Part shown: one piece after another, positions 22,542 to 32,215 of the stretch
Numbering within the stretch: the first letter of the stretch is position 1
Layout: each line of letters begins with the position of its first letter
NCBI RefSeq assembly: GCF_030530945.1
Contig: NZ_JAUMTZ010000015.1
Coordinates: 1-45,348 of the forward strand
DNA: 45,348 nt
Source: Kocuria sp.
Lineage (GTDB): Bacteria; Actinomycetota; Actinomycetes; Actinomycetales; Micrococcaceae
Direction of reading: 5' to 3'
The notes under the pieces: generated by a model
The model's database searches: none
What the model saw: the letters and a program-made list of their open reading frames with translations, nothing else
What the model was told of the DNA's origin: nothing
Translations under genes and position numbers: made by a program

Positions 22542-23240
22542 TCAGGAGCCGGTCACGCCGTGCTCGAACGCCCAGATGACCGCGTGGACCCGGTCGCGCG
22601 CTCCCGTCTTCAGCAGCACGTTCGACACGTGGGTCTTCACCGTGGCCCTGCCCACGAACAGCTCACGGGCGATCTCGTCGTTGGACAGGCCCCGCGCCAT
22701 CGCGGCCAGCACCTCGGTCTCCCGTGCCGTGAGACCCGCGGGGGCGGCGTCGTCTCCCCGGAGGGGAGCGTCCTCCGAGTGCCTCGCCGACGACGACGTC
22801 CCGGGCCCCTCTGCGGGTACGGTCGCCGCGCGCGCGAGAACCCGCCGCGTGACGAGCGGATCCAGCAGCGCATCCCCGCGGCCGAGCACCCGGACCGCCT
22901 GGATCAGCTCCTCTGGGCCCGCGGTCTTGAGGAGGAACCCCGAGGCCCCGGCGGCGAGCGCGTCGAACAGGGCCTCGTCCGTGTCGAACGTGGTGAGGAC
23001 CAGCACCGCGGCGCGTGAACCGGAGGCGAGGAGCCTGCGGGTGGTCTCGATCCCGTCCAGCCGCGGCATCTGCACGTCCATGCACACCACGTCGGGGTCC
23101 AGGGAGGCGGCGAGGTCGAGGGCCGCGAGTCCGTCCTCGGCGGCGCCCACCACCTCGATGCCCTCCTGGGAGCCGAGGATGGCTGCGAAGCCCACGCGGA
23201 TCAGGGGCTGGTCGTCCACGAGCAGCACCCGCAGGCTCAC
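22542..23240 (-). CDS. NarL/LuxR-family response regulator
   Basis: A 232-residue regulator. The receiver domain has the acidic pair Asp9-Asp10, phospho-acceptor Asp55 in CMDVQMP and Lys near 105 in LLKTAGPEEL. The LuxR-type helix-turn-helix is C-terminal (LTARETEVLAAMARGLSNDEIARELF, then ATVKTHVSNVLLKTGARDR). A linker of about 30 residues rich in Ser/Ala separates them. It overlaps the kinase gene by 4 bp and so forms a pair with it. The ABC exporter on the same strand just downstream is the likely target. Confidence 0.92.
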   Translation of the reverse strand: MSLRVLLVDDQPLIRVGFAAILGSQEGIEVVGAAEDGLAALDLAASLDPDVVCMDVQMPRLDGIETTRRLLASGSRAAVLVLTTFDTDEALFDALAAGASGFLLKTAGPEELIQAVRVLGRGDALLDPLVTRRVLARAATVPAEGPGTSSSARHSEDAPLRGDDAAPAGLTARETEVLAAMARGLSNDEIARELFVGRATVKTHVSNVLLKTGARDRVHAVIWAFEHGVTGS

Positions 23241-24508
23241 AGGACCGCCTCCGGCTCACGCACGGCGGGCACCGTGGCGCGCACGAGCCACCCACCGTGC
23301 GGCTTCGGACCCGCCTCCAGGACACCACCCAGTGCCGTGATCCTCTCCCGCATGCCCACCACGCCGAGTCCGGTACCGCTGGGCCCGGGCCCGCCGGGGT
23401 GTCCGCCGCGGCCGTCGTCGCTGACCTCCAGCTCCACACGCTCCCTCTCGGTGCGCAGCCGCACCGTCAGGGCGGCACGAGGTCCCGCGTGCTTGCGGGC
23501 GTTGGTGATGGCCTCCTGCGCCGTGCGGTAGAGGGCCAGCTGGGCCGGGGGTGCCAGCTGCGGCTCCGGGCCGATCCGTTCGAGCACCGCGTCCTGGCCC
23601 AGTGCACGGGCCTCGGCCACGAGCGCCTCCAGGTCGCTCAGCCGGGGCACCGAGTCGGGGACCCCCTCGCCGTCGCGCAGCGTGTGGACCAGGGTCTTCA
23701 GCTCCGCAACAGCCTCCCGTGCGGAGGACTCGACGCCGCGCAGGTGCTCGGCCGCCGCACCAGGATCGCGCGGCATGCTCACCCGTGCCGCTCCCGCCTG
23801 CACCCCCATGGCCGTGACGTGGTGGGCCACCACGTCGTGCAGCTCCCGGGCGATCCTGAGACGTTCCAGGGTGACCGCCTGCTCCGCCAGGTGGTCCTGC
23901 TGGTCCCTGATCTCTGCGTGCGCGGCCCGGAGGTCCTCCCGTTCCATGGCCGCGTGCCACGTGCGGTTCCCGAAGATCCACGCCCCGGTGAAGTAGGCGA
24001 TGTTGATCAAGAACTGGATCGCCGCGAACGCCATGTAGGCGTTGACGCCGCGTTCGCCCACTCGCGGGTCCGTGAACTGGTCCACGGTGACCCACACGAG
24101 CCACACCCCCATCCCCACCGCGACCGCGGTGCGGGACCATGTGGCCCGGCGGCGGTCCGGACACCACGCACCGACCGAGTAGAAGCCCAGGAAGAGCACC
24201 ACCTGTGAGGCGTACATCTCCACCCCCGCCCATGTGGCGAGCGCGAAGTACAGGACGGACACGGCCACCATCACGGTGACGGGGAAACGCCGCCGCCACG
24301 CCAGGGGCACGGCCAGTGCCACGGCGCCCAGGGCAACCCATCCCACGTCCGTCTTCCACGGGACCTTCTGGATGAAGTCCGAGAGGTAGACCAGCTCGAC
24401 ACCGGCCAGGGCGAGGACGACGGCCTCCAGGCAGTCCCTGCGCCGCCATCCCGGGGGCAGGGCGCGCTGGCGCGAGGGCATCTCCGGGGCGGTGGGGCGC
24501 AGCGGCAT
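23237..24508 (-). CDS. Two-component sensor histidine kinase (NarL-partner type)
   Basis: A 423-residue membrane kinase. Five or six hydrophobic segments span residues 28-180 with no large extracellular domain. A dimerisation helix with phospho-acceptor His224 in RELHDVVAHHVTAMG (HisKA_3) and a C-terminal HATPase with DDGRGGHPGG and GLGVVGMRERI follow. This is the DesK/LiaS-like architecture that senses membrane or cell-envelope state. On the minus strand TAGGGT (24520-24515) lies 6 nt before the ATG, again predicting a leaderless mRNA. Confidence 0.92.
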   Translation of the reverse strand: MPLRPTAPEMPSRQRALPPGWRRRDCLEAVVLALAGVELVYLSDFIQKVPWKTDVGWVALGAVALAVPLAWRRRFPVTVMVAVSVLYFALATWAGVEMYASQVVLFLGFYSVGAWCPDRRRATWSRTAVAVGMGVWLVWVTVDQFTDPRVGERGVNAYMAFAAIQFLINIAYFTGAWIFGNRTWHAAMEREDLRAAHAEIRDQQDHLAEQAVTLERLRIARELHDVVAHHVTAMGVQAGAARVSMPRDPGAAAEHLRGVESSAREAVAELKTLVHTLRDGEGVPDSVPRLSDLEALVAEARALGQDAVLERIGPEPQLAPPAQLALYRTAQEAITNARKHAGPRAALTVRLRTERERVELEVSDDGRGGHPGGPGPSGTGLGVVGMRERITALGGVLEAGPKPHGGWLVRATVPAVREPEAVL

Positions 24509-24600
24509 GGTTCCACCCTACCGAGGGGGCGGGGGTGCGGGTCCGGCATCCCGGACGCGGTCGGTGCCGCCCCTGGCTGTGTCCCTCCGTGCCACCGGCC

Positions 24601-24630
24601 TTGACGTGGACGGCACGGGGTTCCCAGAAT
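24601..24630 (+). promoter_or_regulatory. Promoter of the metYX operon
   Basis: TTGACG (24601-24606) and CAGAAT (24625-24630) are 18 bp apart. Transcription would start near 24637, at the first base of the riboswitch. The stretch 24531-24600 between here and the kinase promoter shows nothing else. Confidence 0.6.
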
Positions 24631-24639
24631 GGAGGGATA

Positions 24640-24757
24640 GGTCATGAGAGCCAGCGTCAAGCCCCAGCTTGCTGGCCGGCAACCCTCCCACCGCGGCGGG
24701 GTGCCCTGGGTGAAGACCTGGCCGGGACGTCGTCCGACGCATCCGGCAAGCGCGGGT
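24640..24757 (+). promoter_or_regulatory. SAM-IV riboswitch
   Basis: The 5' part GGTCATGAG, GCCAGCGTCAAGCCCC, GCTTGCTGGCCGGCAACC, CTCCCACCGCGGCGGGGTGC and CCTGGGTGAAGACC match the SAM-IV consensus as I remember it, including the paired GGTC...GACC ends of P1. The 3' pseudoknot part GGCAAGCGCGGGTC is also present. It binds S-adenosylmethionine and lowers methionine-synthesis gene expression. A GC-rich hairpin (24775-24781 with 24785-24791) just before the metY ribosome binding site may be the expression platform. The following genes, metY and metX, are exactly the expected targets. Confidence 0.92.
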
Positions 24758-24834
24758 CACAGGTGCCCGGTTCTCGCACGGGCGCCGTGCGGACCGTCAC
24801 CGGACCCCTGATCCTTCCCAGAAGGAGCACGGCC

Positions 24835-26340
24835 ATGAGCACCGCACCCACCCCCGAGAACCCCCAGGGCTGGTCCTTCGAGACCCGTCAGATCCACGCC
24901 GGGCAGAACGCGGACCCGGTGACGGGATCCCGGGCGCTGCCCATCCACCAGACGTCGTCCTTCGTGTTCCCGGACGCCGCCACCGCGGCCGCCCGGTTCG
25001 CGCTCGCGGAGATGGGCCCCATCTACACGCGCCTGACCAACCCCACCACCGAGGTGGCGGAGAAGCGCATCGCCTCGCTGGAGGGTGGTGTGGGTGCCCT
25101 CATGGTCTCCTCCGGCCAGGCCGCCGCCACGCTGGCCGTCCTGAACCTGGGCGGGGCCGGGAGCCACGTGGTGGCCAGCCCCTCCCTCTACGGGGGCTCC
25201 TACAACCTGCTGAAGCACACCCTCGCCCGGCTGGGGGTGGAGACCACGTTCGTGGCAGACCCGGACGACCCGCAGCAGTGGCGGGACGCCGCCCGTCCGA
25301 ACACCGTGGCGTTCTTCGGGGAGATGATCCCCAACCCCCGCAACGACGTCCTGGACGTGGCCGCCGTCGCCGGGATCGCCCACGAGGTGGGCGTGCCGCT
25401 GATCGTGGACAACACCGTGGCCACTCCGTACCTGGTGCGGCCCATCGAGTGGGGCGCGGACATCGTGCTGCACTCCGGCACCAAGTTCCTGGGCGGGCAC
25501 GGCACCGCGATCGGCGGGTTCATCGTGGACGCCGGGCGCTTCGACTACGGCGCGGACCCCGCCCGGTTCCCCGGTTTCACCGAGCCCGACCCCACGTACA
25601 ACGGCCTGGTCTACGCGCGGGACCTGGGGGAGGGGGGAGCCTTCGGCGCCAACCTGTCCTACATCCTCAAGGCCCGGGTGCAGCTGCTGCGCGACCTCGG
25701 CTCCTCGGTCTCCCCGTTCAACGCGTTCCTGATCGAGCAGGGCATCGAAACGCTGTCCCTGCGCATGGAGCGCCACGTGGCCAACGCCCAGCGCGTGGCC
25801 GAGTGGCTGGAGGCCCGCCCCGAGGTGCGCTCCGTCTCCTACGCCGGTCTGCCGTCCTCGCCGTGGCACGAGCGCGCCCGGAAGTACGCACCGCGCGGCG
25901 CGGGATCCGTCCTCGGCTTCGTCCTGGACGGCGGCAGGGAGGCGGGGATCGCGTTCGTGGACGCGCTGAGCCTGCACTCCCACGTGGCGAACATCGGGGA
26001 CGTGCGCTCGCTCGTGATCCACCCTGCCTCCACCACGCACGCGCAGCTCTCGGAGGCGGAGCAGCTCGCCGCGGGCGTGGAGCCAGGTTTCGTGCGCCTG
26101 TCCGTGGGCACCGAGGGGATCGAGGACATCCTCGCGGACCTCGACGCCGGCTTCGCGGCAGTGGCAGGCACCCCGGCCACGGGAGACGCGCAGGAACCGG
26201 CGCGCCCGCGGTCGGCGCAGTCGGCACAGGGTGACGAAGACGCCGGGGTCGCCCACGCGGCGGCGGGCTCGGCTCGTGGAGGCGGCCCCGCGGCGTCGTC
26301 GACGGCGAATGGCCGCCCGGACGCCGAGGGTGCGGCGTGA
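24835..26340 (+). CDS. metY: O-acetylhomoserine aminocarboxypropyltransferase (sulfhydrylase) MetY
   Basis: A PLP enzyme of 501 residues that makes homocysteine from O-acetylhomoserine and sulfide. Visible motifs are YTRLTNPTT (64-72), the PLP-phosphate region SSGQAAATLA, Asp192 in VDNTVATPYL, and the Schiff-base Lys217 in HSGTKFLGGHG. The family is usually about 430-440 residues; here about 60 low-complexity Ala/Gly/Ser residues are appended after the conserved end (LDAGFAAVAG). The ATG follows GAAGGAGCACGGCC. A SAM-IV riboswitch lies upstream and metX overlaps downstream, so this is a SAM-controlled methionine operon. Confidence 0.95.
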   Translation: MSTAPTPENPQGWSFETRQIHAGQNADPVTGSRALPIHQTSSFVFPDAATAAARFALAEMGPIYTRLTNPTTEVAEKRIASLEGGVGALMVSSGQAAATLAVLNLGGAGSHVVASPSLYGGSYNLLKHTLARLGVETTFVADPDDPQQWRDAARPNTVAFFGEMIPNPRNDVLDVAAVAGIAHEVGVPLIVDNTVATPYLVRPIEWGADIVLHSGTKFLGGHGTAIGGFIVDAGRFDYGADPARFPGFTEPDPTYNGLVYARDLGEGGAFGANLSYILKARVQLLRDLGSSVSPFNAFLIEQGIETLSLRMERHVANAQRVAEWLEARPEVRSVSYAGLPSSPWHERARKYAPRGAGSVLGFVLDGGREAGIAFVDALSLHSHVANIGDVRSLVIHPASTTHAQLSEAEQLAAGVEPGFVRLSVGTEGIEDILADLDAGFAAVAGTPATGDAQEPARPRSAQSAQGDEDAGVAHAAAGSARGGGPAASSTANGRPDAEGAA

Positions 26341-27506
26341 GCGCGGTGCAGACGCCGCCGGCGGTGCGCCGGGACGGCGTGGTGCGGTGCGCGGAGCTGG
26401 GCGAGCTGGAGCTGGAGTCCGGGGTGCGCCTGCCGGACGTGCGCCTGGCGTACGAGACGTGGGGCGAGCTCGCCCCGGACGGCTCCAACGCGGTGCTGGT
26501 GGAGCACGCCCTGACCGGCGACTCCCACGTGGCACGCGGCACGAGCGTGGGCTACGGGGACACCGCGCCGTTCGACACCCTGGACCGGCGTGCGGCGGCC
26601 GACACCGACGGCTGGTGGGACGGTCTCGTGGGACCGGGCGCGGCCATCGACACGAACCGGTGGTTCGTGGTGTGCGCGAACATCCTGGGCGGCTGCCACG
26701 GCAGCACCGGCCCGGCCAGCCTGGCCCCGGACGGCACCCCGTGGGGCTCACGCTTCCCGCGGATCACCGTGCGGGACACCGTGGCGGCGGAGGCGCGGCT
26801 CGCGGACCAGCTCGGGATCGAACGGTGGCGGCTCGTGGTGGGCGGCTCCATGGGCGGTGCCCGCGCCCTGGAGTGGGCCGTGTGCCACCCCCGTCGGGTC
26901 GCCGCGTGCGCGGTGATCGCCGCGAACGCCCGGGTCAGCGCGGACCAGCTCGCCTGGGGCCGCACCCAGGCGCTTGCCATCCGGCAGGACCCCCGGTTCC
27001 GCCACGGCGACTACTACGCCGGGCCGCACCCCGTGGAGGGTCTGGGCCTGGCGCGGCGGATCGCGCACATCACCTACCGCAGCGCCCACGAGCTCGCCGC
27101 GCGATTCGGGCGGGAGGCGCAGCCGCACGAGGACCCCGCGGGCACGCACCCGGGCAGCCGCGGCCGCTACCGGGTGGAGGGCTACCTGGACCACCAGGCG
27201 CACAAGCTCGCCGCGCGCTTCGACGCGAACGCCTACCTCAGCGTCAACGAGACGCTGATGTCCCACGACGTCGCCCGCGGCCGCGGCAGCCTGCGGCAGG
27301 CACTCGCCCGCACCCGCTGCGAGTGGCTCGTGGCCGCCGTGGACTCGGACCGGCTGTTCCCGCCCGAGGAGTCCGCGGAGCTCGCGGCCGCGCTGCCCGG
27401 TGAGCACGAGGTGCACACCATCACCTCACCGAGCGGGCACGACGGCTTCCTCCTGGAGACCCCGCAGGTGGGTCGGCTGCTGCGGGCCACGGTGCTGCGG
27501 GACTGA
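26337..27506 (+). CDS. metX: Homoserine O-acetyltransferase MetX
   Basis: A 389-residue alpha/beta-hydrolase-fold acyltransferase that forms O-acetyl-L-homoserine from homoserine and acetyl-CoA, the substrate of MetY. The catalytic triad is Ser171 in GGSMGGARALEW, Asp338 in DSDRLFPPEE and His368 in SGHDGFLLE. NILGGCHGSTGPAS (115-128) is the conserved oxyanion region. The GTG start overlaps the metY stop by 4 bp (GTGA). Acetyl rather than succinyl specificity is inferred from family and partner. Confidence 0.96.
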   Translation: MSAVQTPPAVRRDGVVRCAELGELELESGVRLPDVRLAYETWGELAPDGSNAVLVEHALTGDSHVARGTSVGYGDTAPFDTLDRRAAADTDGWWDGLVGPGAAIDTNRWFVVCANILGGCHGSTGPASLAPDGTPWGSRFPRITVRDTVAAEARLADQLGIERWRLVVGGSMGGARALEWAVCHPRRVAACAVIAANARVSADQLAWGRTQALAIRQDPRFRHGDYYAGPHPVEGLGLARRIAHITYRSAHELAARFGREAQPHEDPAGTHPGSRGRYRVEGYLDHQAHKLAARFDANAYLSVNETLMSHDVARGRGSLRQALARTRCEWLVAAVDSDRLFPPEESAELAAALPGEHEVHTITSPSGHDGFLLETPQVGRLLRATVLRD

Positions 27507-27521
27507 GCAGCCCACCGCGCG

Positions 27522-27562
27522 CGACGGCGCCCGCTCCCCTTGCCGGGGCGCGGGCGCCGTCG
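27522..27562 (+). terminator. Terminator of the metYX operon
   Basis: CGACGGCGCCCGC (27522-27534) pairs perfectly with 27550-27562, and the loop has an inner CCCC/GGGG pair. No T-run. Confidence 0.8.
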
Positions 27563-27585
27563 TCGTGGGGCTGACCAGAGCGGGC

Positions 27586-28461
27586 TCAGGCCTCCTCGCC
27601 CTGCTGGGGGATCTGCTCGCCGGCGCCGGGGATCGTGGCCTGGCCGAACACGGGGCGCTTGGCGGTGATGTGGTCGCCGGAGCTGCGGTGGCGGAGGCGG
27701 CGGCCCACCCACGGCACGAAGTACTTGCGGGCCCAGACCATGTCGTCGCGGCGGGCCTGGCGCCACGTGCGCTCGGGGCGCGCCTCGGGGTGGTCCGGGG
27801 TGAGGCCGTGGTCCACACCCAGGCTGTCCAGGGTCTCGCACGCGATGAGCTGGTGGCCCAGGGGGGAGAAGTGAAGACGGTCAGGGGCCCACATGCGCGG
27901 GTCGCCCAGCTGGTGCAGACCCCACAGGTCCACCAGCACGGCGTCGTGGCGGGCGGCCACCGTGCGCACGTTCTCGTTCCAGATGGCCACGCGCCCGCGG
28001 ATGCTGCGCAGCACGGGGGTGTTGCCGATGTCCGGGCCGTCGAACATGGCCACGGTGGCGCCGGTGGCGGTGAGCCGCTCGATCACGGCGTCCAGGCGGG
28101 AGGCGATGTCGTCCGGGTCCGCTCCCGGGCGCAGCATGTCGTTGCCGCCCGCGCTGATGGTCACGAGGTCCGGCTTGAGCTCCAGGGCGGGCTCCAGCTG
28201 CTCGTCCACGATGGGCTGGAAGAGCCGCCCGCGGATGGCCAGGTTCGCGTAGGCGAAGTCGTCCGTGGTGCGGGCGAGCTCCTCGGCCACGCGGTCCGCC
28301 CAGCCCCGGAACCCGCCCGGGACGGTGTCGTCGGGATCACCCACGCCCTCGGTGAAGGAGTCCCCGACGGACACCATGCGGTGCCACGGGTGCAGCGGCT
28401 CCACCGCCGGGGTCTGCGGGCTTTCTGCCGCCGGGTTCTGCGCTGGGGTGCTCTGGTCCAT
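27586..28461 (-). CDS. SGNH/GDSL hydrolase family protein
   Basis: A 291-residue esterase/lipase-like protein. Block I with the nucleophile is VSVGDSFTEGVGD (about residues 30-42), block II ANLAIRG, block III SAGGNDML (the GxND motif) and block V DRLHFSPLGHQL (DxxH). A Pro/Ala-rich N-terminus of about 25 residues has no signal peptide, so it is probably cytosolic. The substrate is unknown. It converges with metX across the hairpin at 27522-27562 and diverges from the carboxylesterase gene at 28540. No Shine-Dalgarno is visible before the ATG. Confidence 0.88.
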   Translation of the reverse strand: MDQSTPAQNPAAESPQTPAVEPLHPWHRMVSVGDSFTEGVGDPDDTVPGGFRGWADRVAEELARTTDDFAYANLAIRGRLFQPIVDEQLEPALELKPDLVTISAGGNDMLRPGADPDDIASRLDAVIERLTATGATVAMFDGPDIGNTPVLRSIRGRVAIWNENVRTVAARHDAVLVDLWGLHQLGDPRMWAPDRLHFSPLGHQLIACETLDSLGVDHGLTPDHPEARPERTWRQARRDDMVWARKYFVPWVGRRLRHRSSGDHITAKRPVFGQATIPGAGEQIPQQGEEA

Positions 28462-28539
28462 ATCCGGTTTCTAACACGCCCCCAGGGGTGTGCGCGACTT
28501 CCACGGTGCTGTGCCTGCACCCGTGCCAGGATGGGGAGC

Positions 28540-29184
28540 ATGAACCACGCCCCACACGTGATCTGGAACAACGACCCCGAGGACCGCGCGGCCACCCCGC
28601 TGGTGGTGCTGCTCCACGGCTACGGTTCGCACGAGGGAGACCTCATGGCCCTGAGCGAGTCCCTCCCGGACTCCTTCAGCTATGCGTCCGTGCGCGCACC
28701 GCAGCGCGCGGGGGCGGGCTTCCAGTGGTTCCCCCTGGCGGGAGACCTCAGCTTCACCACGGACGCCGTGGTGGCCGCCGCGGAGCCCGTGGTGCAGTGG
28801 CTGCGGGAGGAGTCCCAGCAGCACTCCCACGTGATCCTGCTGGGCTTCTCGCAGGGCATGGCAATGGCCACCACGGTGGCCCGCCACGCCCCGGACCTGG
28901 TGGACGCCGTGGTGGGCCTCTCCGGCTTCGTGGTCCCGGTGGCGCCCGACGACGCCCAGGCGGACTTCTTCCACGACGCCGCCCTGCGCGAGCAGCCCCT
29001 GCCCATGTTCTGGGGCCGCGACCCCGAGGACCCCGTGATCCCGCCCGGGATGGTGGACTTCACGGCCGAGTGGCTGCAGGAGCACGCGGACGTTACCAAG
29101 GTGCAGTACCGCGGCGTGGGCCACGGGGTGTCCCCGCAGGAGATCGCCCACGTGGGGGAGTACCTGCGCGCGCTCACGGACTGA
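28540..29184 (+). CDS. Alpha/beta hydrolase, phospholipase/carboxylesterase family
   Basis: A 214-residue esterase of the carboxylesterase/acyl-protein-thioesterase-like family (PF02230). LLHGYGSHEGDLMALSESLP (about 22-41) is the oxyanion region, GFSQGMAMA (about 107-115) the nucleophile elbow, DPVIPPGM holds the Asp and VGHGVSPQEI the His. It is likely cytosolic, acting on short-chain esters or lysophospholipids. The ATG is at 28540, either with AGGA 8 nt upstream or leaderless, since CAGGAT (28527-28532) ends 7 nt before it. An in-frame ATG at 28531 is less likely. Confidence 0.85.
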   Translation: MNHAPHVIWNNDPEDRAATPLVVLLHGYGSHEGDLMALSESLPDSFSYASVRAPQRAGAGFQWFPLAGDLSFTTDAVVAAAEPVVQWLREESQQHSHVILLGFSQGMAMATTVARHAPDLVDAVVGLSGFVVPVAPDDAQADFFHDAALREQPLPMFWGRDPEDPVIPPGMVDFTAEWLQEHADVTKVQYRGVGHGVSPQEIAHVGEYLRALTD

Positions 29185-29196
29185 CCGCCGCGGCGG

Positions 29197-29220
29197 CTGA
29201 CGGGCGCCGGTGCCCGTCAG
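29197..29220. terminator. Bidirectional hairpin
   Basis: CTGACGGGC (29197-29205) and GCCCGTCAG (29212-29220) form a perfect 9-bp stem with a 6-base loop between the convergent carboxylesterase and S4-domain genes. Confidence 0.7.
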
Positions 29221-29229
29221 CGGGTGCCG

Positions 29230-29466
29230 TCACCCGGTGACGATGCGCACGTCCGGCTGGCCCGAACCGGTCACACCCACCACGTCCCCGCTGTGCAGCT
29301 GCGCGCCGCGGCGGGTCTCCACCGCGCCGTTCACCGTGACCCTGCCCTCCGCCACCAGGCTCTTGGCCACGTGCCCGTCCTCGGCCAGGTTGGCCAGCTT
29401 CAGTGCCTGGCCCAGGCGGATCATCTCGTCGCGGATCGGCAGCTCTTCGTAGGCGTTGTCACTCAT
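29230..29466 (-). CDS. RNA-binding S4 domain-containing protein
   Basis: A 78-residue protein that is almost entirely an S4 domain: EMIRLGQALKLANLAEDGHVAKSLV, then EGRVTVNGAVETRRGAQLHSGDVV. It resembles the small YbcJ/YaaA-type S4 proteins that bind structured RNA, probably ribosomal. On the minus strand GACAAT (29479-29474) is 7 nt before the ATG at 29466, so the mRNA is predicted leaderless. This start is preferred to the ATG at 29475, which would sit on the -10 itself. Confidence 0.88.
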   Translation of the reverse strand: MSDNAYEELPIRDEMIRLGQALKLANLAEDGHVAKSLVAEGRVTVNGAVETRRGAQLHSGDVVGVTGSGQPDVRIVTG

Positions 29467-29593
29467 GCGCCCCATTGTCTCAGGCGCCCCAGGCGGCTCG
29501 GTCGCCCGTGCGTGGGAGGGCCGGGGACACGGGGCGGGGCCGGGGTGGTGCGGCGAGCCGGAGAAGCCCACGAACGGCGTCGTCCGCGAAAAC

Positions 29594-29624
29594 TGTTGCA
29601 CGTCCAACAAGGTGGGGATACGTT
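29594..29624 (+). promoter_or_regulatory. mmsA promoter with TGTTG/CAACA palindrome
   Basis: TGTTGCACGTCCAACA (29594-29609) is a 16-bp palindrome with one mismatched pair. It overlaps TTGCAC (29597-29602), which with TACGTT (29619-29624) gives a -35/-10 pair 16 bp apart. A repressor bound there would block transcription. A related sequence lies before the acyl-CoA dehydrogenase gene at 32876. Confidence 0.5.
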
Positions 29625-29658
29625 CTGGGGAGACGCGCATCACACCCCAGGAGCAGCC

Positions 29659-31155
<1,497 letters not shown>

Positions 31156-31258
31156 GCCGCACGACGTCGCCCGGCGGAGTCCCGGCACCCCGGCACTCCC
31201 AGATTCCCTCGGCTCCGCACCGCGCGGGGCCACCGCCACTCCCGGAACGAGGAACGCC

Positions 31259-32215
31259 ATGACCGAGAGCACCAACCAGCAGCTTCCCGCCGTCGCCTTC
31301 CTGGGCCTGGGCCACATGGGCGGTCCCATGGCCGCGAACCTCGTGACGGCGGGTGTGCGGGTGACCGGCTACGACGTCGTGACCGAGGCGTGCGCGGCAG
31401 CGCGTGCGCAGGGGATCGAGGTGGCGGAGAGCCCGCAGGACGCCGTGCGCTCGGCGGACGTGGTGATCACCATGTTCCCGTCCGGCAGGCACGTGGTCGA
31501 GGCCTACACCGGGGACGACGCCGCCGGGGGCCTGCTCGCCGCGGCTCCCGCGGGTGCCACGTTCCTGGACTGCTCCACCATCAACATCTCCGAGGCGCAG
31601 GAGGCCGCGGAGCTGGCCCGCGCCGCGGGATTCACGGCCGCGGACGCCCCGGTGTCCGGGGGCGTGGTGGGCGCCACCGCCGGGACGCTTGCGTTCATGG
31701 TGGGAGGGGGGCGGGAGGTCTTCGAGCGGGTGCGGCCCCTGCTGGAGATCATGGGCGGGCGCGTGGTGCACTGCGGGGGCAGCGGCATGGGCCAGGCGGC
31801 GAAGATCTGCAACAACATGATCCTGGGCGTGTCCATGGTCGCGGTCAGCGAGGCGTTCGTGCTCGCGGAGAGGCTGGGGCTGGAGCACCAGGCCATGTTC
31901 GACGTGGTCTCCCACGCCTCCGGCCAGTGCTGGGCGCTGACCACCAACTGCCCCGTTCCCGGCCCGGTGCCCACCAGCCCGGCCAACAACGACTACCAAC
32001 CCGGCTTCGCCGGCGCGCTGATGGTCAAGGACCTCGACCTCGCCACCACGGCGCTGGACGAGACCGGGACCACCGCCCCCATGGGACGGCTCGCGGCGGA
32101 GCTCTACGAGCGGTTCGTGGCGGACGGCCACGCGGGCACGGACTTCTCCGGGATCATCACGACCCTGCGGGAGGATGCTCGGGAAGGGAGCCGGGAGAGC
32201 TCTCGGGAGGGGTGA
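31259..32215 (+). CDS. mmsB: 3-hydroxyisobutyrate dehydrogenase MmsB
   Basis: A 318-residue beta-hydroxyacid dehydrogenase that converts 3-hydroxyisobutyrate to methylmalonate semialdehyde, the substrate of MmsA. Cofactor loop FLGLGHMGGPMAANL is at 14-28, the substrate motif APVSGGVVGATAGTL at 130-144, and catalytic Lys182 in QAAKICNN with Asn186. A short charged tail (DAREGSRESSREG) follows the conserved end. The 3' end overlaps the convergent MarR gene by 59 bp. The gene starts with ATG after GAGGAACGCC. Confidence 0.94.
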   Translation: MTESTNQQLPAVAFLGLGHMGGPMAANLVTAGVRVTGYDVVTEACAAARAQGIEVAESPQDAVRSADVVITMFPSGRHVVEAYTGDDAAGGLLAAAPAGATFLDCSTINISEAQEAAELARAAGFTAADAPVSGGVVGATAGTLAFMVGGGREVFERVRPLLEIMGGRVVHCGGSGMGQAAKICNNMILGVSMVAVSEAFVLAERLGLEHQAMFDVVSHASGQCWALTTNCPVPGPVPTSPANNDYQPGFAGALMVKDLDLATTALDETGTTAPMGRLAAELYERFVADGHAGTDFSGIITTLREDAREGSRESSREG

